From an uncultured Alistipes sp. (GTDB lineage Bacteria; Bacteroidota; Bacteroidia; Bacteroidales; Rikenellaceae), in NCBI GenBank assembly GCA_947623305.1, contig CANQGQ010000015.1:1-62604 (forward strand): a stretch of DNA of 62,604 bases, written 5' to 3'. The notes under the pieces were generated by a model, which worked only from the letters and a program-made list of their open reading frames with translations, had not been told where the DNA came from and did no database searches. The position numbers and the translations under genes were made by a program. This document shows positions 33,816 to 44,078 of this stretch, one piece after another (the stretch's first letter is position 1; each line of letters opens with the position of its first letter).

Positions 33816-35915
33816 TTAAGGCATGGGGTTGATCGCTTCCCAGCGGACGTCCCACGTGCCGTCTTTCGGGAAGCCCGGATTTTCGACTTCGCACCCGTCC
33901 CATCCGGCGCACATCAACGCCACTGTAGCCAATAGACCGCCGTTCCCGGGCAGGTAGCAACGCAACCGTTCGGTCTGATAGTTATGTCCGTTTTTGAGGT
34001 AGGTGTTCGTGCGTTTGTCCATGAGAATCGCGCGGATCGCTTTTTCGGGCTCTCCCATTCGCACGGCATTCATCGCCGTCGTGGGATAGTCCCAGCCCCA
34101 GGTCTTTTCCCAATTCCAGTTGTCGTAAACCCAGTCGAAGGTCTTGCGCATGCAGTCGGGATCGACCAAAGGCGACAGCGGCAACATGCCGCAGGCCATC
34201 AGACAAGCCATGTGATCCGACGTGAAACGGATGTCGCTGTAGGTGTCCACGGCATTTTCCGCCGCGAGATAACGTCCTTGTCTGTCCGCTGCCAACGGCG
34301 AAAGTTTGTGCAGCATCGCATCCCATTCCGCATGGCGGGGCTGTCCGAGCCGTTCGCGCCACTGCTGCGCTACGTCGAGCGCGTAGTACCAATAGGCCAG
34401 CTCGAACGGCGGATTGATCGTAACGGCGGCGCGCAGCGTCTCCTGGGCGGGAATGGCGCCTTTGATGATGTATCGGTCGTTTTCGGCATCGTAAGTCAGG
34501 AAGTCGGCCATGAAGCGGGCCGTCTGTTCGACCATGTCGGCGTACTTGCGCAAAAAGGCCTCCGAGGGATCGGCGCGATAGATCAATTCGGCCATATAGA
34601 TGGGATGGGGTTGCTGCCAGATGAGGAACGAACCCGTATTCGAAGGCGCTTCGCCGCCCCATGGGTCGGTCATCTTCATCCAGCGGGCGCCCTCGAACCC
34701 TTGACGCTGGGCAATTTGGCGGGCGATGGGCTGTACGGTGAGGTACCAGTCGAGCGTGCGGGCCGCAAGTTGTTCGCGGTTCCAGAGGGCGAAGTGCGCC
34801 TGGTGCCACCAGACCATTTCGAGATGCGGGCGGCCGTACCACGAATTGTACGTGAGGCCCGTCTCCTGCGGAGGATAGACGCCGGCCGAGTTGAGGGCCA
34901 GCAGGTATTGCGACAGAATGACACGGCGTTCCAATTCGGCGGCACGCGGGTCGGTACAGTGGCCGAAGTCCACGAATCCGCCCTGTTGCCAATAATCCGC
35001 CCAATGACGGGCCGAGGCGGCGGCATCGTCGGCAAACGCGAAGGCGGTCGGCGAAGTATGGCGTTGGGCGAATTCCACGCTGAACGACCATGCGTCCTGT
35101 TCGGGCGTGAGCACCGTTTCGTTGCGCCCGCGCTGTTCGAAACGGGCATCGCCCTCCCAGCGAACCGATACGAAATAGACCGTCGTGTCGAGCACGCGCT
35201 TGAGCAGGGCATGATGGTTCCGGTTTTCGAGAATGACCGTCGCATGTTTCACGTCTGCATCCCAGCGCGAAGCATCGTCGGCAGGCTGTCCGGTGGGATA
35301 TGGGAAGCGGAGTACGATGGGCGTGCGGGCCGTCGTCGCCACTTTGACCGCAATGCGGTCGGCATCGGGGCTGCAAAGGGTCTCCACGTCGGTCGGAACG
35401 CCGTCGACGGTGAAGTGCGAGCGGAGCGTACCCGTCCACAGGTCGAGCGTCTGGTCGATGCCCGTTACGCGATCGGGCGCGAGGCCGTCGAATCCGACGT
35501 AACCCAAGTGGAGCCGGTGGGGATTTTCGCGATACCAGTTCGTGGCCTGTTTGCCGCGGCCGGCGGTCTTGTGCTGGATGGCGTAGATCTCCTTGTGTCC
35601 GCGGCCGAAGTCGAACTCACCGACAGTTTCATCGAAGCGGAGCGAGTCGGGGTTGCCGAAACTGTGCCAGCCCCAGTGGCTTTGCGTGCCGAGGGCCATG
35701 CCCCGTTTGTAAAGACCGGCGAAGGTCTGAAGCCCCGTTACGTCGGCCGTGAAGGCGAAATCGCCGTTGCCGACCGTGAACGAGGCAAGCGTGTCGATGG
35801 CTTGTACCGCCGGATTGTTGCGCCGTACGACGGCTTTGCGGTCGATCTTTTCCGCCGCGCTGCCTGCAAGAGGCAGTAGGAGAGCGGCCGTGCAGAGGAG
35901 GATGCGGAGTGTCAT
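33816..35915 (-). CDS. Six-hairpin glycosidase-like protein, 699 aa
   Basis: A signal peptide (1-20) precedes a beta-sandwich N-terminal part (DTLASFTVGNGDFAFTADVTG) and a long alpha/alpha barrel from about residue 300. NSWYGRPHLEMVWWHQAHFALWNREQL, KMTDPWGGEAPSNTG and WQQPHPIYMAELIYR look like the conserved core of clan GH-L-type (alpha/alpha)6 enzymes. I cannot assign a GH family number. It follows the GH28 gene with one base between stop and start, so it likely acts on the same substrate. Confidence 0.75.
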   Translation of the reverse strand: MTLRILLCTAALLLPLAGSAAEKIDRKAVVRRNNPAVQAIDTLASFTVGNGDFAFTADVTGLQTFAGLYKRGMALGTQSHWGWHSFGNPDSLRFDETVGEFDFGRGHKEIYAIQHKTAGRGKQATNWYRENPHRLHLGYVGFDGLAPDRVTGIDQTLDLWTGTLRSHFTVDGVPTDVETLCSPDADRIAVKVATTARTPIVLRFPYPTGQPADDASRWDADVKHATVILENRNHHALLKRVLDTTVYFVSVRWEGDARFEQRGRNETVLTPEQDAWSFSVEFAQRHTSPTAFAFADDAAASARHWADYWQQGGFVDFGHCTDPRAAELERRVILSQYLLALNSAGVYPPQETGLTYNSWYGRPHLEMVWWHQAHFALWNREQLAARTLDWYLTVQPIARQIAQRQGFEGARWMKMTDPWGGEAPSNTGSFLIWQQPHPIYMAELIYRADPSEAFLRKYADMVEQTARFMADFLTYDAENDRYIIKGAIPAQETLRAAVTINPPFELAYWYYALDVAQQWRERLGQPRHAEWDAMLHKLSPLAADRQGRYLAAENAVDTYSDIRFTSDHMACLMACGMLPLSPLVDPDCMRKTFDWVYDNWNWEKTWGWDYPTTAMNAVRMGEPEKAIRAILMDKRTNTYLKNGHNYQTERLRCYLPGNGGLLATVALMCAGWDGCEVENPGFPKDGTWDVRWEAINPMP

Positions 35916-35916
35916 A

Positions 35917-37314
35917 TTACAAATCTACTTTTTTGCCGTTGATTTTCAGATTTTTCGACGATAATTTGTCGACTTTGCCGACGATATTATTGCCCTGTTC
36001 GACGCCCGTCCACGAGCAGTTCGACAGGTGCACGTCGGAGATGTTGACCGAATCGTCGTAGCCGGCCAAAGCAATGCCGAACCGGCTTTTCGAACAGTCG
36101 ACGCGGTCGAGCCATACGTTGCGCACGATGGGCGGATAGTTGCGGGTGCAAATTTCGCGCTGTTCGTAGAGCAGGTTGATTTTCAGTACGGCTTCGCGGC
36201 ATTGTCCCACCTCGACGTTACGCACGTAGACGTTTTCGATCACGCCGCCGCGGCCATTGTTGGTCTTGATGCGGATGACGCGATCGAGCAGCGGGCTGTC
36301 CATCTCGCAGTTCTCGACGAACAGATTGCGGTAACCGCCCGAAATTTCGCTGCCGATGACCACGCCGCCGTGGCCGTTTTTCATGCGGCAGTCGCGCACG
36401 ATGATGTTCTCGCTCGGAACGTTCCAGCGCCGTCCGTCGAAATTGCGCCCCGACTTGATGGCGATGCAGTCGTCGCCCGTGTCGAAATAGCAGCGTTCGA
36501 TCAAGACGTTTTTGCACGATTCGGGATCGCAGCCGTCGCCGTTGGGGCCGTCGTTGACGACCTTCACGTCGCGTACGGTAACGTTTTCGCACAACAACGG
36601 ATGAATCACCCAGAAGGCTGAACGGACGAGCGTTACCTCCTCGATGAGGATGTTTTTGCAGCTGTGGAAGTTCACCAATTGTACGCGCATGCCGTCGGTT
36701 TCGCCCAGGATGCGTTCTTCGACGGGCGTTTGCGCCTCGTTCCACTCCATGAGCTTGCGGCGTCCCTGGCGTTGCGAGTGCATGCCCTCGACCCAACCGT
36801 AGTGCTTGGCGCCGCACATGGGCCACCACGTTTCGCGCGAACCGCCGCCGTCGACGGTGCCTTTGCCCGTGAGAGCGATATTTTCGGCGCCGTAGGCGTA
36901 GATCATCGGCTGATAGTTGTAGCAGTCCATACCTTCCCAACGGGTCAACACGACGGGATATTGTCCCAGGTCGAACGTAAACAGCAAGCGGGCGCCCTCC
37001 TCCAACCGAAGGTTGACATTGCTCTGGAGTGTAATGGGGCCGGTGTGCCACACGCCTGCCGGAACGATTACCGTGCCACCGCCGTCGCGGCTGCAAGCCC
37101 CGATGGCAGCATTGATCGCCGTGTGGTTGAGATGCCGTTCGTCATCGGCGACGGCGCCGTAGTGGCGGATGTCGTAGGTAGCGTCGCGGAATCGGGGCGC
37201 CTGGATGGATTTCAGGATTTCGGGGTACACCCGTTTCCATGCGGTCGCAGCATCTTGTGCGGTGGCCTGCAAACCGATTGCGGCGAGCAGGAGGAGAGAG
37301 AACATTTTTTTCAT
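35917..37314 (-). CDS. Glycoside hydrolase family 28 (polygalacturonase-like), 465 aa
   Basis: After a signal peptide (to about 19) the protein is a right-handed beta-helix. The GH28 catalytic set is visible as GPNGDGCDPES, DTGDDCIAIKSG, NGHGGVVIGSE and RIKTNNGRGG, giving the three Asp, the His and the Arg-Lys pair. The family hydrolyses galacturonans, and some members rhamnogalacturonan or xylogalacturonan. It is first in the second transcript of the locus, about 140 bases from its own promoter. Confidence 0.94.
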   Translation of the reverse strand: MKKMFSLLLLAAIGLQATAQDAATAWKRVYPEILKSIQAPRFRDATYDIRHYGAVADDERHLNHTAINAAIGACSRDGGGTVIVPAGVWHTGPITLQSNVNLRLEEGARLLFTFDLGQYPVVLTRWEGMDCYNYQPMIYAYGAENIALTGKGTVDGGGSRETWWPMCGAKHYGWVEGMHSQRQGRRKLMEWNEAQTPVEERILGETDGMRVQLVNFHSCKNILIEEVTLVRSAFWVIHPLLCENVTVRDVKVVNDGPNGDGCDPESCKNVLIERCYFDTGDDCIAIKSGRNFDGRRWNVPSENIIVRDCRMKNGHGGVVIGSEISGGYRNLFVENCEMDSPLLDRVIRIKTNNGRGGVIENVYVRNVEVGQCREAVLKINLLYEQREICTRNYPPIVRNVWLDRVDCSKSRFGIALAGYDDSVNISDVHLSNCSWTGVEQGNNIVGKVDKLSSKNLKINGKKVDL

Positions 37315-37463
37315 GGTATGAACGAATTTTTAGTAGCGCCGTAAACGATCGTCATGCGACTACCGGTTGCAATCGCCTTCATGCTTGTTTTATCAGTGCG
37401 ATCGGTTCGATTCGCATCGGTATTCCCGATCGCTTTTTTCCGGTGCCGTGTTTTTGACATAGC

Positions 37464-37471
37464 CAAAGATA
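37464..37471 (-). promoter_or_regulatory. Promoter of the GH28-glycosidase-regulator unit (-7 TATCTTTG)
   Basis: On the minus strand TATCTTTG stands about 150 bases before GH28 and just after the SusD terminator. The -33 element is weak, which suits an activated promoter. Confidence 0.55.
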
Positions 37472-37548
37472 CGAATTTTTCGTTAGCGCGATACCCTGCT
37501 TTCCGATTCGGGTACGCATCCCGCGTTTTCGATCGACTGATTGCGCAT

Positions 37549-37590
37549 GAAAAAAAGTAAGGCGCACGAATCCGTATTCATGCACCTTAC
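37549..37590 (-). terminator. Terminator after susD
   Basis: On the minus strand GTAAGGTGC pairs with GCGCCTTAC (one G-U/mismatch) and is followed by a run of seven T. Confidence 0.8.
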
Positions 37591-37602
37591 TCCACCTGTT
37601 TC

Positions 37603-39408
37603 CTATTTATAACCCGGGTGCTGTTGATCTTTGAGGCTGGAATTCTTGTCGATCATCGACTGGTTGAACGGCATCAGTTCGCTGCGCGCCTCGACGAACG
37701 AGCTGGCGAAATTGGTGATCGCCTTGGTGAGCGAACTGCCGATGTATTCGATGCAACAATCGTCTCCGTTGTCTTTGATCTTTTCATCCGAACCGGTCGA
37801 TTCGATGCAGTAGGGCTCTTTGTTCTGTCCGTAGAGGGCTTTGGTGTAGCATTGGTAGACCTTGATCTCCGCTCCCGTGTACGGATTGACGTGCTCATCG
37901 AAAATCCGTTGCATGTCTTTGCGGGTGGCTTCGATCGTCTTGCCCAACCGGTTCCAGCGGATCAGGTCGGTACGGCGGAGGTTCGACTCCGAACCGAGCT
38001 CCCACGAACGCTCCTTGACGAGCGCTTCGAAGAAAGCCTCTTTCGAGGTCAACGCATCGACGTAAGCGGTGCTTTTTTCGGCGATGTTTTGCGGAAAAGC
38101 ACGGTTGCGCACCTTTTTGAGGGCATCTTTTGCCGCCGCCGTCGGGCCGTTGTTGAGCTCGTTTTCGGCTTCGGCGAACATCAACAGAATGTCGGCGTAA
38201 CGAATCATGATCCAGTTGATGTCGGTCTTGCTATTCTCGGGCCCTTGGGTCTTTTGCCAGCTTTTGCGCCATTTGCCGCAGCCGATGTTGGCGATGTCGG
38301 TCAGCACGGTTTTGCCCGTGGTCTTTTCGAGGCTGTAATTGACACAGGTTACATCGCGGCGCACGTCGTCCTTATCGAACGAACAGTAGAACGAGGGGGT
38401 GATGCGCACCAACGTGCCGCTTTGCCGATAGTAGGGATTCGGATTGGCGATGGCCAATCCCATCGAATAGCCGATTTCGTCGTTGGCCGAAGTGCCGTAG
38501 TTGCCCAACTGGAGAATCGTCTCGACGTCGTATTCCTTGTTGTGCACGTGTTTGAAGATTTCTCCGTAGTCGCTCAGCAAGTCGTTGTCGCCTTTGTTCA
38601 TGACGGCCTTGCAGGCATCGCGGGCCATTTCGTACAACGCCTTGATGCGGGCTTCGTCGTTGCGACGGGCCAGATGGAGCGTCCCCGGATCGTACGTTTC
38701 GAGATTCCAACGCAGCGAATAGCCGGCGGCATGAAGCGCGATGCGGGCGATGAAGCCGTAGACGCCGGCCTTGGTGATGCGGTCATGGTAGGCCACTTCG
38801 CTTTGCCAGGGAACGAGTTCGATTGCCTGCTGCAGATCGCCGAGAATCTGATCGTAAACGACATCGCGGTCGACGCGGCCTACGTTGAAGTTATCGCCTG
38901 TTTTCGAGGGGGTCAGCGGCATCGGACAGTCGCCGTAGAAGCGCAGGATGTCGAAGAACGCCCATGCGCGGCAAGCCAGCGCTTCGCCGTAGAGCGCTTT
39001 GAAATGGGTGCCTTCGTTCGGGTCGTTCATTTTGCCGCTCTCCTCGATGCCGGCGAGCACTTCGTTCGCACGGTTGATGGCATTGTAGCGGTTGACCAGC
39101 ACGGGTTTCATCTGTCCCGAACCGGCCGAGAAGGTGTAGCGGGCCAAACCGGCGCGCTCGTTACCCGTGAGCGTCGACATGGTTTCGTCGTTGTCGGGCG
39201 TCATGTAGTTGACGAAAGCCTTGATTTTGAAAGTGGGGTAGATGCCCAGTACGGCCTGCTCGGTCAATACCTGCGATTGGAAGACGCGTTCCGATTCGTG
39301 AGCGGTTTTCGAAGGCATGTCGAGCATATCGCTGCACGCGGCTGCAAGGCCGAGCGACACACAGACTGCCACGGCCGTGATTTGATGGAATATCTTGTTC
39401 GTTTTCAT
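37603..39408 (-). CDS. susD: SusD/RagB nutrient-binding outer-membrane lipoprotein, 601 aa
   Basis: The signal AVCVSLGLAAACSDM gives an acylated Cys near 25. RYNAINRANEVLAGI, EALACRAWAFFDILRFYGDCPM and the C-terminal WELGSESNLRRTDLIRWNRLGK are SusD hallmarks (TPR-like helices plus RagB end). SusD caps the SusC porin and binds the glycan at the surface. It lies 12 bases after susC. Confidence 0.94.
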   Translation of the reverse strand: MKTNKIFHQITAVAVCVSLGLAAACSDMLDMPSKTAHESERVFQSQVLTEQAVLGIYPTFKIKAFVNYMTPDNDETMSTLTGNERAGLARYTFSAGSGQMKPVLVNRYNAINRANEVLAGIEESGKMNDPNEGTHFKALYGEALACRAWAFFDILRFYGDCPMPLTPSKTGDNFNVGRVDRDVVYDQILGDLQQAIELVPWQSEVAYHDRITKAGVYGFIARIALHAAGYSLRWNLETYDPGTLHLARRNDEARIKALYEMARDACKAVMNKGDNDLLSDYGEIFKHVHNKEYDVETILQLGNYGTSANDEIGYSMGLAIANPNPYYRQSGTLVRITPSFYCSFDKDDVRRDVTCVNYSLEKTTGKTVLTDIANIGCGKWRKSWQKTQGPENSKTDINWIMIRYADILLMFAEAENELNNGPTAAAKDALKKVRNRAFPQNIAEKSTAYVDALTSKEAFFEALVKERSWELGSESNLRRTDLIRWNRLGKTIEATRKDMQRIFDEHVNPYTGAEIKVYQCYTKALYGQNKEPYCIESTGSDEKIKDNGDDCCIEYIGSSLTKAITNFASSFVEARSELMPFNQSMIDKNSSLKDQQHPGYK

Positions 39409-39420
39409 GGTTGATTGCGG

Positions 39421-42400
39421 TTAGAAAGTGAGGTTTACGCCGAAGATGAAGCTGCGGGTACGCGGGTAGGCCGACCAGTCGACGCCGGGCGTCAGACCGC
39501 CGTTGGGATAACGGTTGACGTCGGGATCGAAGCCCGAGTAACCGGTGATCGTGTAAAGGTTGTAGGCCGTACCGTAGATGCGCAGGGAGCTGATGCCCGC
39601 TTTGCGCAGAAGGCCCGACTTGAAGGTGTAGCCTAACGTAACGTTGTTGATGCGCAGGAACGAACCGTCTTCGACCATGTCCGACGTGGTGATCGTAATA
39701 TTCGATTCGGGACCGTCGTTCTTGACGGCGTGGGTGCTTGCGTTGGCGTTCAGGGCCTTCAGAGCCGAGGGTTCCGATACGTAGTTGCCTGCGGCGTCGA
39801 TGTAGGTGAAGCGGCCTGCCAGATCGCGGTGTTGGTTGTAGTTGGTGCCGTAGGTGGCCATCAGGCGGGCGCGCTGATAATTCAGCACGTCGTTGCCGAT
39901 CTGGAAGTTCATGAAGATCGACAGGTCGAACCCTTTGAAGGTGAATGTGTTGTTCAAACCGCCGATGAAATCGGGATTGGTGTCGCCGATGATCTGGCGG
40001 TCGGCATCGGTGATGTTGCCTTCGCCGTCGATGTTCTTCAGACGGATGCTGCCCGGCTGTACTTTGCTTTTGTCGCCGGTGATGGTACAGTAGGGCACGC
40101 CGTCTTTGAGCGTATAGACCCAGATGCCTTTGCCCGCATCGAACGTGGCGTCGAAGTCGTCCACGCCGTACCAGCCGTCGCTCACGTAACCGTAGATCTT
40201 ACCTGTCGACTGGCCTACCTGAACGATGTAATCTTCCATGTAGGAACCCACGCCCGATTTGTAGAGCATGTATTCGTTGACGCTTTCGCCCGTCAGCGAG
40301 AGCACCTTGTTGCGGTTGTACGAAATGTTGAAGTCGGTCGTCCACTGGAAGTTCTTGGTCTTGATGTTGAGCGAGTTCAAGGTCAGTTCGACGCCGCGGC
40401 CGCGGATCGAGCCGATGTTCATCGTCTGTTTCGTGTAACCCGATGTCTCGGGAATATTGGCGTTCAGTAGCAGGTCTTCGGTTTTGTTCTGGTAGACCTC
40501 CAACGAACCGTTCAGACGGCCTTTGAACAATCCGAAATCCAGACCGATGTTGGCGGCGATCGTGGTCTCCCATTTCAGCGTGGGATTGGCTAAGTTGCTG
40601 ACTGCCAATGCTGGAATTTCGACTGCTCCGTCGGTATAGTTCGTCGTCTCGAAGATCGAGAGATAACGGTTGTTACCGATGTTGTTGTTACCCGTCTGGC
40701 CGTAGCTGACGCGCAGTTTCAGATTGTCGAGCCAGCCTTTCGCGCCTTGCATGAAACGCTCTTCGCTGATGCGCCATGCGGCCGATGCCGAGGGGAAGAC
40801 GCCCCAGCGGTTCTGACGGGCGAATTTCGACGAACCGTCGGCACGCACGTTGAACGTGAAGAGGTAGCGCTCGTCGAAGTTGTACGAGATGCGTCCGAAA
40901 TAGGAAGCCAGACCGACCTCTTCCCAGGTATTGGTCGGTTTGCTCGGGTTCGCGCCTAAGCTCAGGTCGTAGATGCCGAAGTTCTGGTCGGGGAACTGCG
41001 AGTTCTTGACGTAAAGCGAACGGGCTTTCGAAAAGATCAATTCGGTACCGGCCATGACCGAAAGACGATGACGGCCGAACGTATTGTTGTAACTCAACGT
41101 ATTGGTGTTTTGCCATTTGCTGCCCGAACCCCATTTCTGCGAGCCGGAGGCGCCGCCCGAAGTCTGGGCCGACGAACTCTTGCTGTCATCGAAACTGTCT
41201 TCGCGGGTGTTGTTCCACGTGCCGCTGCCCGATACGCTGAGGATCAGTTTCGGCGTGATCTTGAAGTCGAGTGCGGCATTCATGGTCAGACTGTTGCGCG
41301 TTTTGAAACGATACTGCGTATATTGCGACTCGATAGGACTGGTCAGATCGGTCCGGCCTTCGATGGCGTCGAGCAGTTCGTCGTCCGAAGCGTTCGCGTT
41401 GAGCACGGGGCGGAACTGCAACGTATTGTTGAGGGTCTTGCCCGAGGTGATGTCGCCCGTCTTGTTGTTGATGTAATACGAAATTTTCGTGCGGAAATCG
41501 AACCGGTCGCTGATTTTGTGGTCGAATTTCACCAGGAAATTGTGCCGCGAGTTTTCGGTGTTGATGAGCAATCCGTCTTCGATGTTGTTCGAGTAGCTGG
41601 CCAGGATCGAAGAACGTTCCGTACCGCCCGATATGGAGACGTTGTGGCTGTGGTAAACGGCATTGCCGCCGAATACCTCCTCCTGCCAGTCGATTCCGCG
41701 ACCGCGATAGTGTTTTTCGAAGTCGGCGTAGTTGCCCCAGTTCTCGGTGAAGGCCTCCACCGTACTGCCGGGAACGCCTCCGTCGGTGCGCATCGCCAAT
41801 TCGTACTGGAGTTTGACGAAATCGGCGGCGTCGAGCAGGTCGTATTTGCGTGTCAGCTGGCGCACGCCCACATACCCGTTATAGGTAACCGTCGTGCGGC
41901 CTTTCTTGGCGTTTTTGGTCGTGATGAGCACGACGCCGTTGGCGCCTTGTGCACCGTAGATCGCCGTCGTCGAAGCATCTTTCAGGACGTCGATGGATTC
42001 GATTTCGTTGGGGTCGACGCCCATCAGACCGAGGTCCGAGACGAATCCGTCGATGACGTAGAGCGGCGATTTCGATTGCGTAACGGACATGCCGCCGCGG
42101 ACTGTGATGTCGAGATCGGCACCCGGTTCGCCGTCGGTCGATACGACGCGCACACCGGCTACACGGCCGGTCAATGCTTCGGCCGCCGTGGCTACCGGCA
42201 CTTTCGACAATTCGCTGCCGCTTACCGAAGCTACGGCTCCCGTAAGATCGCGTTTGCGTATTTGTCCGTAACCCACCGAAACGACGACGTTTTCGATGTC
42301 GATGGCGGATTTTTGCATTTCGATCCGCATGTCGCCTGTGCGGAGGGGCTGCAACGTTTGGTCTTCGTAACCGATGTAACTGAAGGTCAGTTGGGCCTTG

Positions 42401-42636
42401 TCGTTCGGGACGGTGATCTTGAAGCGACCGTCGATATCTGTGGTCGTACCGATGTTCGTACCTTCCACGAATACCGATACGCCTACCAACGGAACCTGTT
42501 CGTTGTCGATTACGGATCCTTGAGCCGTGAACTTGCCGTTTTGTGCCGAGACTTGCAGCGCATAACACAGCATCGCAATGAGGGTTAGGATTTTACCCCC
42601 CCCCTTGCCGAATCGATGGGGTGAAATAGTTCTCAT
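39421..42636 (-). CDS. susC: SusC/RagA TonB-linked outer-membrane transporter, 1071 aa
   Basis: After a signal peptide (about 1-32) come a carboxypeptidase-regulatory-like domain (GSVIDNEQVPLVGVSVFVEG, 35-120), a plug domain (RDLTGAVASVSGSELSKVP; LYVIDGFVSDLGLMGVDPNEIESIDVLKDA with the SusC motif AIYGAQGANGVVLITTK) and a 22-strand barrel ending in SFIFGVNLTF. It imports oligosaccharides with SusD. A run of nine G on the coding strand (42596-42604) encodes part of the signal peptide, a possible slippage site. Confidence 0.95.
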   Translation of the reverse strand: MRTISPHRFGKGGGKILTLIAMLCYALQVSAQNGKFTAQGSVIDNEQVPLVGVSVFVEGTNIGTTTDIDGRFKITVPNDKAQLTFSYIGYEDQTLQPLRTGDMRIEMQKSAIDIENVVVSVGYGQIRKRDLTGAVASVSGSELSKVPVATAAEALTGRVAGVRVVSTDGEPGADLDITVRGGMSVTQSKSPLYVIDGFVSDLGLMGVDPNEIESIDVLKDASTTAIYGAQGANGVVLITTKNAKKGRTTVTYNGYVGVRQLTRKYDLLDAADFVKLQYELAMRTDGGVPGSTVEAFTENWGNYADFEKHYRGRGIDWQEEVFGGNAVYHSHNVSISGGTERSSILASYSNNIEDGLLINTENSRHNFLVKFDHKISDRFDFRTKISYYINNKTGDITSGKTLNNTLQFRPVLNANASDDELLDAIEGRTDLTSPIESQYTQYRFKTRNSLTMNAALDFKITPKLILSVSGSGTWNNTREDSFDDSKSSSAQTSGGASGSQKWGSGSKWQNTNTLSYNNTFGRHRLSVMAGTELIFSKARSLYVKNSQFPDQNFGIYDLSLGANPSKPTNTWEEVGLASYFGRISYNFDERYLFTFNVRADGSSKFARQNRWGVFPSASAAWRISEERFMQGAKGWLDNLKLRVSYGQTGNNNIGNNRYLSIFETTNYTDGAVEIPALAVSNLANPTLKWETTIAANIGLDFGLFKGRLNGSLEVYQNKTEDLLLNANIPETSGYTKQTMNIGSIRGRGVELTLNSLNIKTKNFQWTTDFNISYNRNKVLSLTGESVNEYMLYKSGVGSYMEDYIVQVGQSTGKIYGYVSDGWYGVDDFDATFDAGKGIWVYTLKDGVPYCTITGDKSKVQPGSIRLKNIDGEGNITDADRQIIGDTNPDFIGGLNNTFTFKGFDLSIFMNFQIGNDVLNYQRARLMATYGTNYNQHRDLAGRFTYIDAAGNYVSEPSALKALNANASTHAVKNDGPESNITITTSDMVEDGSFLRINNVTLGYTFKSGLLRKAGISSLRIYGTAYNLYTITGYSGFDPDVNRYPNGGLTPGVDWSAYPRTRSFIFGVNLTF

Positions 42637-42682
42637 TAAGTAATAATTTTAAGTGGTTTGTTTATGGGTTTGTTTCAGATTG

Positions 42683-43981
42683 TCATCCGACGAGCGAATT
42701 GAGATAGACTTCGATGTTCGTGTAGCCGTTGTCCAGATCGTAGCCACTGCTGTCCGAAGGATCGTTCGGATCGAGGCCATGTTTCCGTTCCCATTCGTCG
42801 GGCATGCCGTCGCGGTCGGTGTCGGGACGCGCCGTGCCCCGCTTCAGAACCGGCAGGCCGCCGACGTCGGTCGGTGTGTCGATGAATCCCTTGTCGCCGT
42901 CGAGCGCCGTGCCTGCTTTCACCTGTTCGAGTACGCTGCGGTCGTAGGCGTCGCGGACGTGGCTGCACCCGACGTCGGCCAATACGCGTTTATAGGCCTT
43001 GCGGGGCGAATCCTCGCGGATCGGTTCATAAGGATAAGGTTCCGATACGAGCGCCTGGGCGGGCCGTTTGCCGCCGACACCGAGCCGGTTGTCGCGTGTT
43101 ATGTCCTTGTGCCCCTCCACGCAGTTGCCCGCAATGTAGTAACGTCCGGTACCGTCGTCCGACACGTCGAAGATGCGGCGCGGATTCTTCGTGCCCGGGC
43201 CGGCCTTGTAGTAATTGCCTACGATGTTGATTTCGCCGTGGTGTCCTCCGCCGTAAGCCGATTTGAAGCCCCAGTTGTAGATTACGTTGTTGCGGTGATC
43301 CACCGATCGCGTGCCATCGACCGAGGAGAAGCGCGGATTGCGGCTCGAATGATTGGCCAGCAGGTTGTGGTGGAACGTCGCTTTCAGACCGCCCCAGATG
43401 CCGCCGAATCCGTGCGAACCTTTGGTGTGTTTGGAGTTCCGGAGACTGTGCGTTACCAAACACCACTGCACGGTGAGATTTTCGGTTTTGTAGATCGACA
43501 GGCATTCGTCGATCGACCACGAAACGCTCAGATGATCCAATATGACGTTCTTTTGTCCGTAGCGTCCGCCGCCCACACCGTCAGTGTCCGACGTGTATTT
43601 ATCGCCCACGCGGACGCGCAGATAACGGACGATCGCATTGCTGGCATCGACGACCAGCGCGCAGTCGGTCAGACAAATTCCGTCGCCCGGGGCGCTTTGT
43701 CCGGCGATGGTGATGCTGTCGTTCTTGATTCGCAGGGGCGTTTCGAGATGAATGTCGCCGTCGACGGCGAAAACGACGATGCGCGGTCCCCGGCTTTCGA
43801 CGGCTTCGCGCAAACTTCCCGGCCCCGAATCGTTGAGATTGGTAACGACCATGACCCGTCCGCCACGACCGCCGGTCGTGTATTTGCCGAATCCCTCGGC
43901 TCCTGGAAAAGCAAGTTGTTGCGCCGTTGCCGCACAGGCGAAAGTCGTTGCTACCAATGTTGAAATCACTCTTGTTTTCAT
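42683..43981 (-). CDS. Secreted pectate lyase, PL1-like, 432 aa
   Basis: A signal peptide (1-20) and FPGAEGFGKYTTGGRGGRVMVVTNLND are the typical N-terminus of Bacteroidetes pectate lyases. Beta-helix rungs follow (NVILDHLSVSWSIDECLSIY; VSWS segment), with HSSRNPRFSSVDGTRSVDHRNNVIYNWG as the likely active-site region. A thrombospondin-3-like calcium loop ends the protein (DTDRDGMPDEWERKHGLDPN). It cleaves homogalacturonan by beta-elimination. It leads the transcript pectate lyase-susC-susD (46-base gap to susC). Confidence 0.9.
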   Translation of the reverse strand: MKTRVISTLVATTFACAATAQQLAFPGAEGFGKYTTGGRGGRVMVVTNLNDSGPGSLREAVESRGPRIVVFAVDGDIHLETPLRIKNDSITIAGQSAPGDGICLTDCALVVDASNAIVRYLRVRVGDKYTSDTDGVGGGRYGQKNVILDHLSVSWSIDECLSIYKTENLTVQWCLVTHSLRNSKHTKGSHGFGGIWGGLKATFHHNLLANHSSRNPRFSSVDGTRSVDHRNNVIYNWGFKSAYGGGHHGEINIVGNYYKAGPGTKNPRRIFDVSDDGTGRYYIAGNCVEGHKDITRDNRLGVGGKRPAQALVSEPYPYEPIREDSPRKAYKRVLADVGCSHVRDAYDRSVLEQVKAGTALDGDKGFIDTPTDVGGLPVLKRGTARPDTDRDGMPDEWERKHGLDPNDPSDSSGYDLDNGYTNIEVYLNSLVG

Positions 43982-44078
43982 GATGATCGGGCTGTATTAT
44001 GGTTTTCAGATCGACGATTTATTGAAAATTTTTACGAAATCCGCTGACAGAATTCAATAATTTCCTTTTCCAACAAGA

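Noticed and set aside
33984..35879. 631-residue open frame antisense to the six-hairpin glycosidase gene
   Set aside because: There is no signal peptide or domain pattern, and the sense frame has both.
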